A DNA stretch of 64,000 nucleotides from Methanosarcina barkeri MS (GCF_000970025.1 NZ_CP009528.1:682001-746000); one strand, 5' to 3'. Shown: positions 18,221 through 27,305, counted from the stretch's first letter. The notes: generated from the sequence alone by a model not told the origin. Numbers and translations: made by a program.

Positions 18221-18570
18221 GTTTGCTGACAGAATGTATTTGAACCTTATCTGGAATACTTTTGACCCTGGTCTGCTGACAGAATGCGTTTGAACCTTAT
18301 CTGGAATACTTTTGACCCTGGTCTGCTGACAGAATGCGTTTGAACCTTATCTGGAATACTTTTGACCCTGGTCTGCTGACAGAATGCGTTTGAACCTTAT
18401 CTGGAATACTTTTGACCCTGGTCTGCTGACAGAATGCGTTTGAACCTTATCTGGAATACTTTTGACCCTGGTCTGCTGACAGAATGCGTTTGAACCTTAT
18501 CTGGAATACTTTTGACCCTGGTCTGCTGACAGAATGCGTTTGAACCTTATCTGGAATACTTTTGACCCTG
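18221..18570. repeat. Seven tandem copies of a 50-bp unit
   Basis: The array has an exact 50-bp period. Six units (18271-18570) appear identical; the first (18221-18270) differs at a few bases. Each unit contains CTGACAGAATGCGTTTGAAC followed by CTTATCTGGAATACTTTTGA. Diverged relatives occur just upstream (about 18037-18110), so the array grew from older decayed copies. There are no spacers, so it is a minisatellite and not CRISPR. It lies between the convergent 3' ends of the TPD nuclease and rad50 genes; no gene was seen in 18039-18646. Confidence 0.97.
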
Positions 18571-18646
18571 GTCTGGTATATTTATGAATCCTGTCTGACA
18601 TACTTGCTAACTGCGCGACAGGCCTGCTGAAAAGGAAATAGTCAAC

Positions 18647-21600
18647 TTAAAGTTTTACAATAGACGACATATTGGTAATAGGGTCTTTTTCTACCTGGAA
18701 GACATGGTCTGCCGAATCTATAAGTGATTCATCATGGGAGACCACAATAATCTGGCCTACGCCTATGCCGCGCATCATGTCTATGAGTTTCAAAAGCTGG
18801 TTTATATGCCCGCGGTCCAGGAAAACTGTAGGCTCGTCAAGGATCATGGGGGGAAGCCCGTCTGCCCTATCTCCGCCAAAACCCAGAGCAAGAAGCCTGT
18901 AGATCGCACAGCGCAGGACAAGGTTAAAGATTGCACGTTCTCCTCCGCTAAGGAGTTTTGGTTCAAGGGGGGTGCCGTCTTTTCTATAAACCGTGAGGTT
19001 ATATTCCGGGTCGAGTTCGATATGTGAATAAGCATTATTTGTGTACATGAAGTTGAACATTTCATTCAAAAGGATCGAAAGAGCCCCAATGTTTTTTGTC
19101 CGCATATCCGCCCGAACGTGCATATACATGCTCTCAAGCTCTTCGGCGTTGCTATATACGGCTTCGAGGTACTGCTTCCTGTTCTCAAGGGCTTTTAGTT
19201 CTTCTTTCAGCTCATTACGGCGTTTTAAACTATTTTCAACCATCCCCACTTCTTTTAAGAGCGCATCTTTGGTAGACGTTATTTGCCGGGTTTTTTCAGT
19301 AAGGTTTGCCTGATATTCTTCAAGCTGGGTACGCTTTGACTGAAGGTCTTCGAACCTGCTTCCTTGTAGCTTTCCTTCAAGCTGTTTTACCCGCTCGTTT
19401 CTTTCAAGGATTTCCCGGTCAAAAAAGCCGACTTTTTCGGCAAGGTTCCTGATTGAAGCCTCAAGCTCGGAGATTTTGTGCTTTACGTTATCCATCTGTA
19501 TCAGGTTTGCTCCGAGTTTTTTTGTCTTCAAGAGACGCTTTGAACTTTCTTCATGGGTTTCTTTTGCCATGGCTTCTTTTTTCCTCAGGGCTTCAAGCTC
19601 AATTTCCAGGGTTTTGAGTTTTTCCTTTTCCTGAGTTTCTCGTTCGGCAAGCCCTTTTATTTTCTCATTGAGCTCTCCAAGTCTCTGCCCGTAATTTTCG
19701 ATCAGTGCTAGGGAAGTCCTGATTTTCCCGTTCAGGCTCTCTATTTCCGAGGTATTTTCAGCAAGCTTTTTCTCAAAGGCTTTTGCCTCTCGAAGTACTC
19801 TTTCACTCTCACCATGAGCTTTTTGAGCTGCCGCCTCCCATCCCTGCAGGGCTTTAATATCGGGAAGAAGCTTGCCCATTTTAGCCTCAAGTTCTTCCTT
19901 TTGTTTATTAAGCCCTTCAAGTTTAAGGGAATCTTCCTCGGTTCGGGTTTTGTGGATAGATATCCTTTCTTGCAGGTCTTTTGCTTTATTTTTGAGTCTT
20001 TCGGTTTCCAGGTCGTAATCCGAAATTCGCTTCTCCAGCTTTTTGGCATCCTTGAGCCGATTAAGTTTTTTCTCGACTTCGGCTTGCTGGAGCTTTATAT
20101 CAAGAAGTTCTGCTGCAAGTTTTTCTCTCTTCTGTTCGGATTCCCCGGTTGTGCATGCAATTTCAGAGCCTTTAAGATCCTGCCCGCATGTAGGGCATTT
20201 TCCTTCGGCAAGTAGCTGCTGGTTTTTACGGATAACTTTATCAAGCTCCCTGACAGTAGCTTCAAGCTCTTTTTCCCGCCCATGCAGCCTGTTTTTGTTT
20301 TCCAGCAGAAGTTCGCTGAGGTACTCCAGGTCTTCGAGCTGCTCTCCGGTAAAGCCAAGTCCTTTTAACCCTGCAGAAGCTTCGGATTTTTGCTCCTTGA
20401 CTTCCAGAACTGCCTTATCATTTTCCCTGAGATCCTCTTCAAGGATTTCTATCTCGGTTTTACTTTTCCTAACTGCGACCCTGGAGTTTTGAAGTTCCTT
20501 ATCAAGCGTGAGGAGATTTATGTCTCCTGTTTCTTTTTCTTTGAAAGCAAGTGCAAGTTTTGTTGAGGCTTCGTTTTTCCGTTCGCGCAGAAGGCTTTCT
20601 TTTTCTTCCAGCTCATTTATAAACAAAGGAAGCTCATAAGAGTCCGTGAAGCCTGTAGTTTCTTTTGCAGCTTCTTTTAGCTTTTTACTCTCATCTTCGA
20701 TTCTCAGTATATTTTTTCTGTTTTCTTCAATTGCCCCGTTTGTAGTCCCAATATCTGCCCTGCACTGCCTTAAAATCTGTTCGGTCTCAGCCTTTTCGTT
20801 TTCAAGGTCATGTAGAGCCTGAGTGTGAACTTCTTCCTCTCTGAGGAGAAGAGCAAGCTCTTTTGAGATCGCATTTACCTTTTCCCTAGCAAGAAACTCC
20901 TCTTTTTCCTGCTGCATGCTCAGAGCCTCAATCTCAAGGTTCCCAAACCCACATTCTTCTCGAATAAGCTTATTCTCTTCTCCCAGTCCGAGCAGTGCCT
21001 GCCTTTGTTCATGGGATTCTCTGGCGAAGTTTTCTTTTTCCCGGATACAGCCTGCCTTGTCTTCCTGAGACTTAGCCAGGACCTGTTTCAGAGTCTGGAT
21101 TTCCTGGAGATGTTCCCTGTGCTCTGTGATCATAAGGTCGAGTTTTTCTTTCTGGGCGGCTGCAGCCTCTTTATTCTCATTACATTTTTTTAAGATAGTA
21201 TCGTTTTCCTTTATCTTCTGCTTGAGCCCATTCAAAACAGCATGCGGTTCTGTACTTTCAATCCCCTCAATTTCGGCTTTTACGCTCGAAAGGCTTTTAC
21301 TCGTGTCCCTTTGAAGCCTTCTTACAGCAGTTTTTGCGCTTCCTGCTCTTTCCCTGTATTCTTCGAGCTTTCCAAGCTGCAACAAGCCGTCGATCATTCG
21401 CTGCCTGTCTTTTGGTTTCGCGTTAATGAGTACATCAATTTCGCCCTGCCTGATGTAAGCGCAGTTTCTGTACGCTTCTTCATCCATATTTAGAAGAGAA
21501 CAGACCTCTTCGTAAGTCCGTGTAGCCTGATCGACAATACTTTCCCCATTGGCATAGAGCACACATTTCGAATTCGAAGCGCTCTCACTTTTAGAAGAAT

Positions 21601-21871
21601 ACCTGAAAGCCTGTTCTATAAGATAATCCTGTCCTAAATGCTCAAAACCCAGGTTTATTTTCGCATTTTCAGCTCCTTTGAAGATTACATCTGCAAGCAC
21701 GAAGTCCTTTGAAAGAATTTTGCTCCCGAAAAGCCCCATAAAACATGCTTCAAGCAGGCTTGACTTCCCGCTTCCGTTCACCCCGGAAATGACTGTAACT
21801 CCGTCTTCAAATGTAAAATCCAGTTTTTTATAACTCCGGATGTTTTCAATATGCAAGTTTTTGAGCTTCAC
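18647..21871 (-). CDS. rad50: DNA double-strand break repair ATPase Rad50
   Basis: Rad50 pairs with Mre11 to tether and process DNA ends. The 1074-residue protein has Walker A GVNGSGKS (30-37), a long coiled coil split at mid-length by the zinc hook CPTCG (C559, C562), and a C-terminal ATPase half with LSGGERAIFN and ILDEPTVFLDRGH, then VVSHDESLIDSADHV. The zinc hook position near the centre gives two coil arms of similar length, as expected. The start codon overlaps the mre11 stop by four bases, so the two are translationally coupled. The cysteine of the DQDL-type hook region is intact. Confidence 0.97.
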   Translation of the reverse strand: MKLKNLHIENIRSYKKLDFTFEDGVTVISGVNGSGKSSLLEACFMGLFGSKILSKDFVLADVIFKGAENAKINLGFEHLGQDYLIEQAFRYSSKSESASNSKCVLYANGESIVDQATRTYEEVCSLLNMDEEAYRNCAYIRQGEIDVLINAKPKDRQRMIDGLLQLGKLEEYRERAGSAKTAVRRLQRDTSKSLSSVKAEIEGIESTEPHAVLNGLKQKIKENDTILKKCNENKEAAAAQKEKLDLMITEHREHLQEIQTLKQVLAKSQEDKAGCIREKENFARESHEQRQALLGLGEENKLIREECGFGNLEIEALSMQQEKEEFLAREKVNAISKELALLLREEEVHTQALHDLENEKAETEQILRQCRADIGTTNGAIEENRKNILRIEDESKKLKEAAKETTGFTDSYELPLFINELEEKESLLRERKNEASTKLALAFKEKETGDINLLTLDKELQNSRVAVRKSKTEIEILEEDLRENDKAVLEVKEQKSEASAGLKGLGFTGEQLEDLEYLSELLLENKNRLHGREKELEATVRELDKVIRKNQQLLAEGKCPTCGQDLKGSEIACTTGESEQKREKLAAELLDIKLQQAEVEKKLNRLKDAKKLEKRISDYDLETERLKNKAKDLQERISIHKTRTEEDSLKLEGLNKQKEELEAKMGKLLPDIKALQGWEAAAQKAHGESERVLREAKAFEKKLAENTSEIESLNGKIRTSLALIENYGQRLGELNEKIKGLAERETQEKEKLKTLEIELEALRKKEAMAKETHEESSKRLLKTKKLGANLIQMDNVKHKISELEASIRNLAEKVGFFDREILERNERVKQLEGKLQGSRFEDLQSKRTQLEEYQANLTEKTRQITSTKDALLKEVGMVENSLKRRNELKEELKALENRKQYLEAVYSNAEELESMYMHVRADMRTKNIGALSILLNEMFNFMYTNNAYSHIELDPEYNLTVYRKDGTPLEPKLLSGGERAIFNLVLRCAIYRLLALGFGGDRADGLPPMILDEPTVFLDRGHINQLLKLIDMMRGIGVGQIIVVSHDESLIDSADHVFQVEKDPITNMSSIVKL

Positions 21872-24195
21872 AGGTAATCACCAAGGTTATACTGTCGAGG
21901 TACAGCAGTCTTTTTCCTTCCTTTTTTTGCCCCTGCTTTCCCCGTTTTTTCGTTTAGCTCCGTAGCCCTTGTAGGTTCCTCTTCAGGCAGCTTTTCAGTT
22001 TTGTCTGTTTTTTCCTTTACAGGTTTGCCTTTTACTCCGGGCTCAGATTGCTTTCTACTCTTCTTCTCAGGTTTACTTTCAGGTTCAGTAGGTTTACTTT
22101 CAGGTTTACTTTCGTCTTGACTTTCAGGTTTAACTTCAGGTTTACTTTTAAGTTCGCTTTCAGTTTTACTTTCAGTTTTACTTTCAGGTTTTACTTCAGG
22201 TTTACTTTTGGCTCGGCTTTTAGGTTTAATTTCAGATTTACTTTCGGCTTGAATTTCAGGTTTAACTTCAGGTTCGTTATCTTTATCTTTTCCGAACTCG
22301 GTTTCAATTCCTGGAGTTTTTACTGGAGTCCTGGAAGTTTCCTGCTGGATATTCGATTCAGAAGGCGCTACAGGCTTATTGTTCAACTCTGTTGATCTCG
22401 AATCAGGCAGCTTCAAAAGCCCCGAATCAGACGAACACTGCGAGTTTGATGCTGGTGCCAATGGTGCCAATTCGGAAATATCCTGATTCATGGCTGAAAT
22501 CTCAATACTCTTTGAGGGTTCAGTGTCCTTTGAGGTCTCAGTACTCTTTGAGGTCTCAGTACTCTTTGAGGTCTCAGTACTTTTTTTAGTACCTTTTTTT
22601 TCAGTATTCTTGATTCGGTCTGAAGTCCGCAGAACTCCTGAAAGTTCAGTAATTTCAAGCTTGCCGGAAACTATACCCTCCTGCATGTTTTTCCCGGCGA
22701 GTCCAGCCTCCCCTACAGCATCAGGGTTTATTTCTTCAAATTCCAGAAGTCCGGGAGTGGTGGCAGAACTTGCAGCATTGGCAGTGTAGGCAGAACCATC
22801 GGGACTAGCCGAATTGGCGGGAATCTCTATCCTGAATTCAGGGTTTTTGAAGTCCATAGCTTTAGCTTCAATAAGTTTCGAAAGACGGTCCTCGGTTTCT
22901 TCATCTACCCTTGACTTTGAGACATTAGGGCTCCGGACAATTTCATCAATAATCAACCCGCCGTCGTTTAAACTCATTTTCCGGATCTCGCTTGCAACGG
23001 CATGGTCAGGATCAGAAAAGGTTACCTTTAAGCCTTCCTCCGGGAAGGACTCCTTTGCTCTCCGGTCTACAAAGTTTGACACGAGAGCCCCTTTATTAAG
23101 CAGGTATTCCTCAAGTTCGCTCTGTGACAGGACTGCTCCCGAATCCCCTGAAATTTCCAGAAATACCACGGATTCAGGGATATCTTCCAGATATTCGTCG
23201 ACTTTAGAAAATATCTGTTCATAGGGTTTGTCCTCTCCTTTCAACTCTACTCGAATGGAAAGGAATTTACGGGTTGGAATCGTGCGTTTGCTAATTTCAA
23301 GTCCTTTTTCGGAAAGCGTAATAATATTGTAGGAACGGGCTTCCTTTTCGGACAGACTGTTTCGTTCCGTACTGCCAGGGTAAGTAATCCAGGTCTCACC
23401 GGTTTTATTTTTGATTATTGAGTGTTCATGGTAGTCGCCAAGAAGAATTGCGTCAACCTTGAAAGGAAGGTTTTCAAGCACCTCATCGCAGTCCCATTCC
23501 GCATATGGAAAAGGATTCATAATCTGGTGCATTACAAGCAGTTTCCAGCCGTTTACCACAGGGCAGGAAGGGATCGAAGAGATGGAAGGATTAGAAGGGC
23601 TGGATAAGGTAGAAGAGGCAGAAGAAGTAGAAGAGATAGAAGGAGTAGATGGGTTGGGGGGAGTTGAAGAAGTTGAAGACGTGGGCGAAATGGACGAAGT
23701 GCAAGGAGTTGGAGAAGTGGAATCATTGGAAGAAGTAGAAGAGTCGGAAACGGCAGGAGAGTCCGGCGTCTCAAATCCTGAATAGTCGAATATAGGAATT
23801 TTTGATTTCGGGACACTGTCTATCCCGTAGATGGCTGCATTACCTACCATAAGCGGTTTTTTTCCGAGCCTTGCCGCAAGTCCCATCTCCTCAAAAAGGT
23901 CGAGCCACTGGGTATTCTGCTTGCTTTCATGGTTCCCGACAATTCCTAAAAACGGTATGTCAGCCGCCTTCAGTCTGGACAGGAGATTTATTGTATCAAG
24001 GAGGTCTTCAAGGGTCGGGTTCCTTGAATCAAAAAGGTCTCCCGCATGCACTACGGCATCTACCTGCATCTCAACCGCATCATTTACAACAAGTTCGAAA
24101 GCTGCAAAAAAATCGTTTCTCCGGACCTCGCTGTGATATTGCCTGTATCCCAGATGCGTGTCTGCAGTGTGGAGTATCCTAATTTCCCTGGCCAT
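21868..24195 (-). CDS. mre11: DNA double-strand break repair nuclease Mre11, with expanded low-complexity regions
   Basis: The 775-residue protein has all Mre11 phosphodiesterase motifs: ADTHLGYRQYH (D12, H14), HAGDLFD (D53), GNHES (N88, H89), VMHQ (H223) and LLGDYHEHSI (H256, H258). Between about 143 and 213, inside the catalytic domain, lies a 70-residue Ser/Thr/Pro-rich insertion. Residues from about 500 to 760 form a second low-complexity tail of STETSK and KPESK-type repeats, ending with GRKKTAVPRQYNLGDYL. Such segments are absent from compact archaeal Mre11 proteins. The matching DNA is repetitive (22040-22400, 22500-22580, 23590-23750), so slippage likely made them. It is the first gene of mre11-rad50. 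Confidence 0.95.
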   Translation of the reverse strand: MAREIRILHTADTHLGYRQYHSEVRRNDFFAAFELVVNDAVEMQVDAVVHAGDLFDSRNPTLEDLLDTINLLSRLKAADIPFLGIVGNHESKQNTQWLDLFEEMGLAARLGKKPLMVGNAAIYGIDSVPKSKIPIFDYSGFETPDSPAVSDSSTSSNDSTSPTPCTSSISPTSSTSSTPPNPSTPSISSTSSASSTLSSPSNPSISSIPSCPVVNGWKLLVMHQIMNPFPYAEWDCDEVLENLPFKVDAILLGDYHEHSIIKNKTGETWITYPGSTERNSLSEKEARSYNIITLSEKGLEISKRTIPTRKFLSIRVELKGEDKPYEQIFSKVDEYLEDIPESVVFLEISGDSGAVLSQSELEEYLLNKGALVSNFVDRRAKESFPEEGLKVTFSDPDHAVASEIRKMSLNDGGLIIDEIVRSPNVSKSRVDEETEDRLSKLIEAKAMDFKNPEFRIEIPANSASPDGSAYTANAASSATTPGLLEFEEINPDAVGEAGLAGKNMQEGIVSGKLEITELSGVLRTSDRIKNTEKKGTKKSTETSKSTETSKSTETSKDTEPSKSIEISAMNQDISELAPLAPASNSQCSSDSGLLKLPDSRSTELNNKPVAPSESNIQQETSRTPVKTPGIETEFGKDKDNEPEVKPEIQAESKSEIKPKSRAKSKPEVKPESKTESKTESELKSKPEVKPESQDESKPESKPTEPESKPEKKSRKQSEPGVKGKPVKEKTDKTEKLPEEEPTRATELNEKTGKAGAKKGRKKTAVPRQYNLGDYL

Positions 24196-24366
24196 GGTTT
24201 TATCAGTCTCTAATTTTTACCCTATAAGGGTTTCTATATTAGTAATTAACTACTTTTTACAGAAAATAAACTTCACCCAGTTGAGGGAGTTAGCATCTTT
24301 CACGCTGGAATGCTGACTAATTGACATAAGTCTGACATATAAATCAAGGAGAAAGTTTTGATGGGC

Positions 24367-24395
24367 AAAAATTAAGATCTTGATCCTGGCTCAGA
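24367..24395 (+). other. Short string matching the bacterial 16S rRNA 5' (27F primer) sequence
   Basis: TTGATCCTGGCTCAG (24380-24394) is identical to the core of the conserved bacterial 16S 5' end. The preceding bases (AAAATTAAGATC) also resemble it, with a gap and two mismatches. The similarity stops at about 24395, so this is not an rRNA gene. Chance, an ancient fragment or an artefact are all possible. Confidence 0.5.
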
Positions 24396-24472
24396 GAAGA
24401 CTGAATAATGCTTTCAGGTCATTTTTACCTCATACAGTTGCTTGGCTAGAGTTACTAATTATTTACAAATAA

Positions 24473-24625
24473 TTAGTAATTCTACAGGTTAAGTAATTCT
24501 ACAGGTTAAGTAATTCTACAGGTTAAGTAATTCTACAGGTTAAGTAATTCTACAGGTTAAGTAATTCTACAGGTTAAGTAATCCTACAGGTTAAGTAATT
24601 CTACAGGTTAAGTAATTATATAGAT
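24473..24625. repeat. Nine tandem copies of a 17-bp unit upstream of mre11
   Basis: The unit is TAAGTAATTCTACAGGT. Eight copies (24473-24608) are identical or differ at one base; the ninth is degenerate. The array lies about 280 bases upstream of mre11, in a 583-base gap (24196-24778) with no recognised gene. Confidence 0.95.
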
Positions 24626-24778
24626 TAGTAACTATGTAGCAGCACAAGATTAAAAATAGACAAATTGTGTTTTTAGCTTTCAAAGCTTGTAATTCATCAT
24701 CTTAGAGTGCAAGGCAATACCTCAATAAAATCTGAAAATTGGTAAAGTATAACATTCCAGTCTACAGCCGTTCGTATG

Positions 24779-25426
24779 TCAGATACGCTTACCCAATCTA
24801 TAAAGCTCGTCATCCTTAATTGCAACGAACCATTTGGGAGATACGAAAACGACATCACAACTATCTGTTTCCCCGTTGGCATGCGTAATGAAAGTGTGGA
24901 CTCTATTAGGATAATCGGGTACTAATGACCAGTTTCCAGTCCAGATATCTCCAGCATTCATATAATATTGAGAATGAAACTCCCAGGGTACAGCATGATA
25001 TTCGCGTGGTAACCCATCCTCAAAACCAGCGACACTCCACCGAGTTCCGGAAGGATCAAAGCCTTTTCCTGACGTATCTGTCGGAATTTCGACGGTTATA
25101 TAGTCTGATCTGGTAATAGAATTGCTACCTTCTTCGTTTATTACTTTCATAGTGATGTTATACACACCCGGATTGGTAAACGTATGCGTTGCATTCATGG
25201 CATGTTTTGAGTAAGTGCCGTCTCCAAAATCCCATAACCAGGAAGTTGGTATTCCGCCAGTGCTTACGCCAGTAAATTTTACTACAAAAGGAACTGCTCC
25301 TCCGGTAACGTTTGCAGAAAAATCAGCTATTGATCTCTCAGTTTGTACAGCCAGTGAAGTAGATGATGACAGAATTAAGAACACAAAAGCTAAAGCTATT
25401 GAATAAAATTGTTCTTTGTATCTCAT
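24779..25426 (-). CDS. Secreted protein with one PKD domain
   Basis: The 215-residue protein starts with a signal peptide (hydrophobic core IALAFVFLILSSSTSLA). One PKD domain (about 30-115) carries SWLWDFGDGTYSKHAMNATH and ends GSNSITRSDYITVE. The C-terminal 100 residues are aromatic-rich (WRSVAGF, WEFHSQYYM, WTGNWSLVPDYP) and match no family I know. PKD domains in Methanosarcina are common in S-layer and other surface proteins, so this is probably exported and surface-associated. It is a stand-alone gene with an AT-rich upstream region (25427-25668). Confidence 0.8.
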   Translation of the reverse strand: MRYKEQFYSIALAFVFLILSSSTSLAVQTERSIADFSANVTGGAVPFVVKFTGVSTGGIPTSWLWDFGDGTYSKHAMNATHTFTNPGVYNITMKVINEEGSNSITRSDYITVEIPTDTSGKGFDPSGTRWSVAGFEDGLPREYHAVPWEFHSQYYMNAGDIWTGNWSLVPDYPNRVHTFITHANGETDSCDVVFVSPKWFVAIKDDELYRLGKRI

Positions 25427-25668
25427 TTTCTTCCCTCATATGCCAATTCAAAATGCACATTTTTTAATATAACGTCCAAATATTCTCTAATATAAAGTCC
25501 AAGTGCTTTCTATTATGGCAACATATAATTATGAGGGAAACAAATTTTCTTATTACTGAAACCGAATGTAAATAATCGGTAGCTTGAATATAAATCTAAA
25601 ATAGCAGATAATCTAAAGCAGTAATAAAATAAATAGCATAAAATAATACTCTCTTTTATATTCCTATT

Positions 25669-26001
25669 TCACATACATCGTCTTGGATTTGCAACTTCTC
25701 TTTTAAGAATTTCTATCCAATCCAGAGCCTGTACTCCGGGATATTCATATCCTAAAAGAAGCACTTCGCTGAATTCTTCGCCTTCAATTGACATGGACCC
25801 TGTTACCTCATAGGTTGGAAATGGGACCGGAAGGACTCCTTTTACAGTCTCATCAACTTCCAGTTTCGTAAGTCTGGTTAGGTTATCCGTAAAAAGCACT
25901 TCTTCGGCACTGCTTGCAGTTACAATAGGTATTGTACGAATTGAGTGATATATACACGATTCAACCACAGAAAATCCAAGTACGAGTTCTTTCCAGATCA
26001 T
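25669..26001 (-). CDS. Hypothetical protein, possibly a gene remnant
   Basis: The 110-residue frame has ordinary composition, with a plausible beta-rich core (YEVTGSMSIEGEEFSEVLLL) and a C-terminal ALDWIEILKREVAN. There is no signal peptide, and the N-terminus (MIWKELVLGF) does not look like a natural start. A clear ribosome site is not visible. Neighbouring sequence includes other gene fragments, so it may be the surviving 3' part of a longer gene. No family is recognised. Confidence 0.4.
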   Translation of the reverse strand: MIWKELVLGFSVVESCIYHSIRTIPIVTASSAEEVLFTDNLTRLTKLEVDETVKGVLPVPFPTYEVTGSMSIEGEEFSEVLLLGYEYPGVQALDWIEILKREVANPRRCM

Positions 26002-26084
26002 AGGTTCGTTATGATTGATTCTGACAGAGAATATGTCCTTCTAGTATTGTTCCTCATTTTGATGGTCAGAGAAAAGAAGAATTT

Positions 26085-26357
26085 ATGGAAAAAGCCCTTG
26101 AAATAGCCTCAAATATTCGATCTGATTCTTACAGAGCAAAGGCACTTTGTTTTATATTATCTCTTATGAGGAATTCTCCAGTGAATAAGCTTTATTTTTT
26201 GTGGAGAAGAGTGATTCAAATTCTCAAAGAAGGTACTCGAAGTAACCTACTTTCTAATATCATCACATTAATTCCAGTTATAAATGATTTGGGTGAAGAT
26301 GAAACGTTATTTGAAATTTCTCAGGCTATTATAGACGTTTCTTATTGGTTTCCATAA
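26085..26357 (+). pseudogene. Fragment of a helical-repeat (STAND-type sensor) protein
   Basis: The 90-residue frame begins with a unit of the form ALEIASNIRSDSYRAKALCF. It ends with LIPVINDLGEDETLFEISQA followed by IIDVSYWFP. This matches the repeat-and-cap pattern found at the C-terminus of large STAND NTPase or CHAT-type proteins, where repeats of the type A-x2-I-x-D-x2-R-A-x-A-L end in a cap like AIQDVGRWWP. Only about two repeats and the cap remain, with no upstream effector or NTPase domain. It is best read as a remnant of a lost conflict-type gene. Confidence 0.55.
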
Positions 26358-26373
26358 AGTAAGTATTCTGATG

Positions 26374-26462
26374 GGTACTGTGTAGTCTACGGGGTCTGTG
26401 TTAAATTTTCTGTATTTAATGATGTCTGTCTGGAGGTAAAAACCCATCAATTACACAGTACC
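26374..26462. repeat. Inverted repeat bounding an 89-bp segment
   Basis: GGTACTGTGTA (26374-26384) and TACACAGTACC (26452-26462) are exact complements with 67 bases between them. Both arms are followed inward at the same distance by GGG (or its complement). This could be a tiny non-autonomous element or a long hairpin. It lies between the helical-repeat fragment and the DJ-1/PfpI gene. Confidence 0.6.
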
Positions 26463-26582
26463 TCACAGAGCCTTTCTATGAATAGAGATACTCTTTATGA
26501 GAAGATAGGACAATAGTGTATAAAATGAAATCAAAATATGAAATCAGATATATTTGACATATTAAATACAGCGGGATCAATT

Positions 26583-27209
26583 ATGAAAAGCGCAGTATAT
26601 CTTTACGTATTTGACACAATGGCTGACTGGGAAATCAGTTATTTAAGCGCTGAATTAAACTCGGGAAGATACTATAAAAAAGGGTTAGAACCTTTAAAAA
26701 TAGTCACAGTTAGTGTGGACAAAAACCCTGTAATTACAATGGGTGGCATAAAAATACTACCTGATATTGGATATGAAGAACTTATCATTGAAGATGCAGC
26801 AGCCCTGATCCTCCCTGGAGGAAATACATGGACAGAACCGATTCACGACCCAATTTTAAAAAAGGCTGAAGAGGGTTTAAAAAAAAGTGTAATTGTTGGG
26901 GCAATTTGCGGCGCTACAATGGGACTTGCTGAGAAAGGGATGCTGAATAATAGATGGCACACCAGCAATGATCTTGGATTTCTTAAAATGATGTGTCCAA
27001 ACTATGCAGGAGAAATGTATTATAAACAAGAACCAGCTGTAACTGACGGAAACCTGATTACTGCTTCCGGAGTAGCTCCACTGGAATTCACTGTTCATGT
27101 GTTGAAGAAACTGGATGTATTCTCGTTGGAAACGTTAGATTCATGGTACAATCTTTATCGTACTCACGAATCGAAATATTTCTATGAGCTAATTAATTCT
27201 ATTCAATGA
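26583..27209 (+). CDS. DJ-1/PfpI family protein (type 1 glutamine amidotransferase-like)
   Basis: The 208-residue protein starts MKSAVYLYVFDTMADWEISY. It has the nucleophile-elbow cysteine in VGAICGATMGLA, preceded by AALILPGGNTW and followed by RWHTSNDLGF, the DJ-1/PfpI arrangement. Members act as proteases, chaperones, deglycases or regulators; the exact reaction cannot be told. I use the ATG at 26583, since the family's first strand starts there. An upstream in-frame ATG at 26538 would add 15 residues. It stands alone, followed by a dispersed hairpin repeat. Confidence 0.88.
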   Translation: MKSAVYLYVFDTMADWEISYLSAELNSGRYYKKGLEPLKIVTVSVDKNPVITMGGIKILPDIGYEELIIEDAAALILPGGNTWTEPIHDPILKKAEEGLKKSVIVGAICGATMGLAEKGMLNNRWHTSNDLGFLKMMCPNYAGEMYYKQEPAVTDGNLITASGVAPLEFTVHVLKKLDVFSLETLDSWYNLYRTHESKYFYELINSIQ

Positions 27210-27229
27210 ATTGCAGAATCTCAAATTGA

Positions 27230-27305
27230 AAAAAGAGACAAAATTTAGGCTGAAGGGCATGTGGATCATTGACAAATCTGGCAAAACAGCCCTTTAGCCT
27301 CGTTG
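27230..27305. repeat. Dispersed hairpin repeat, copy 1
   Basis: GGCTGAAGGGC (27248-27258) pairs with GCCCTTTAGCC (27289-27299; one wobble) around a 30-base loop. The whole block, including the preceding A-rich stretch, is closely similar to 30549-30624. It starts about 20 bases after the PfpI-like stop codon. Confidence 0.8.

Noticed and set aside
18221-18570. Possible CRISPR array
   Set aside because: Units abut without unique spacers and no cas gene is near. It is a plain tandem repeat. The same holds for 24473-24625 and 40436-40655.
22048-22395. Plus-strand frame rich in Phe/Arg/Thr repeats
   Set aside because: It is the antisense of the repetitive Mre11 tail and has no independent support.
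24367-24395. 16S rRNA gene fragment
   Set aside because: Only about 26 bases match; no further rRNA helix or conserved block follows. Reported as a curiosity, not as rRNA.
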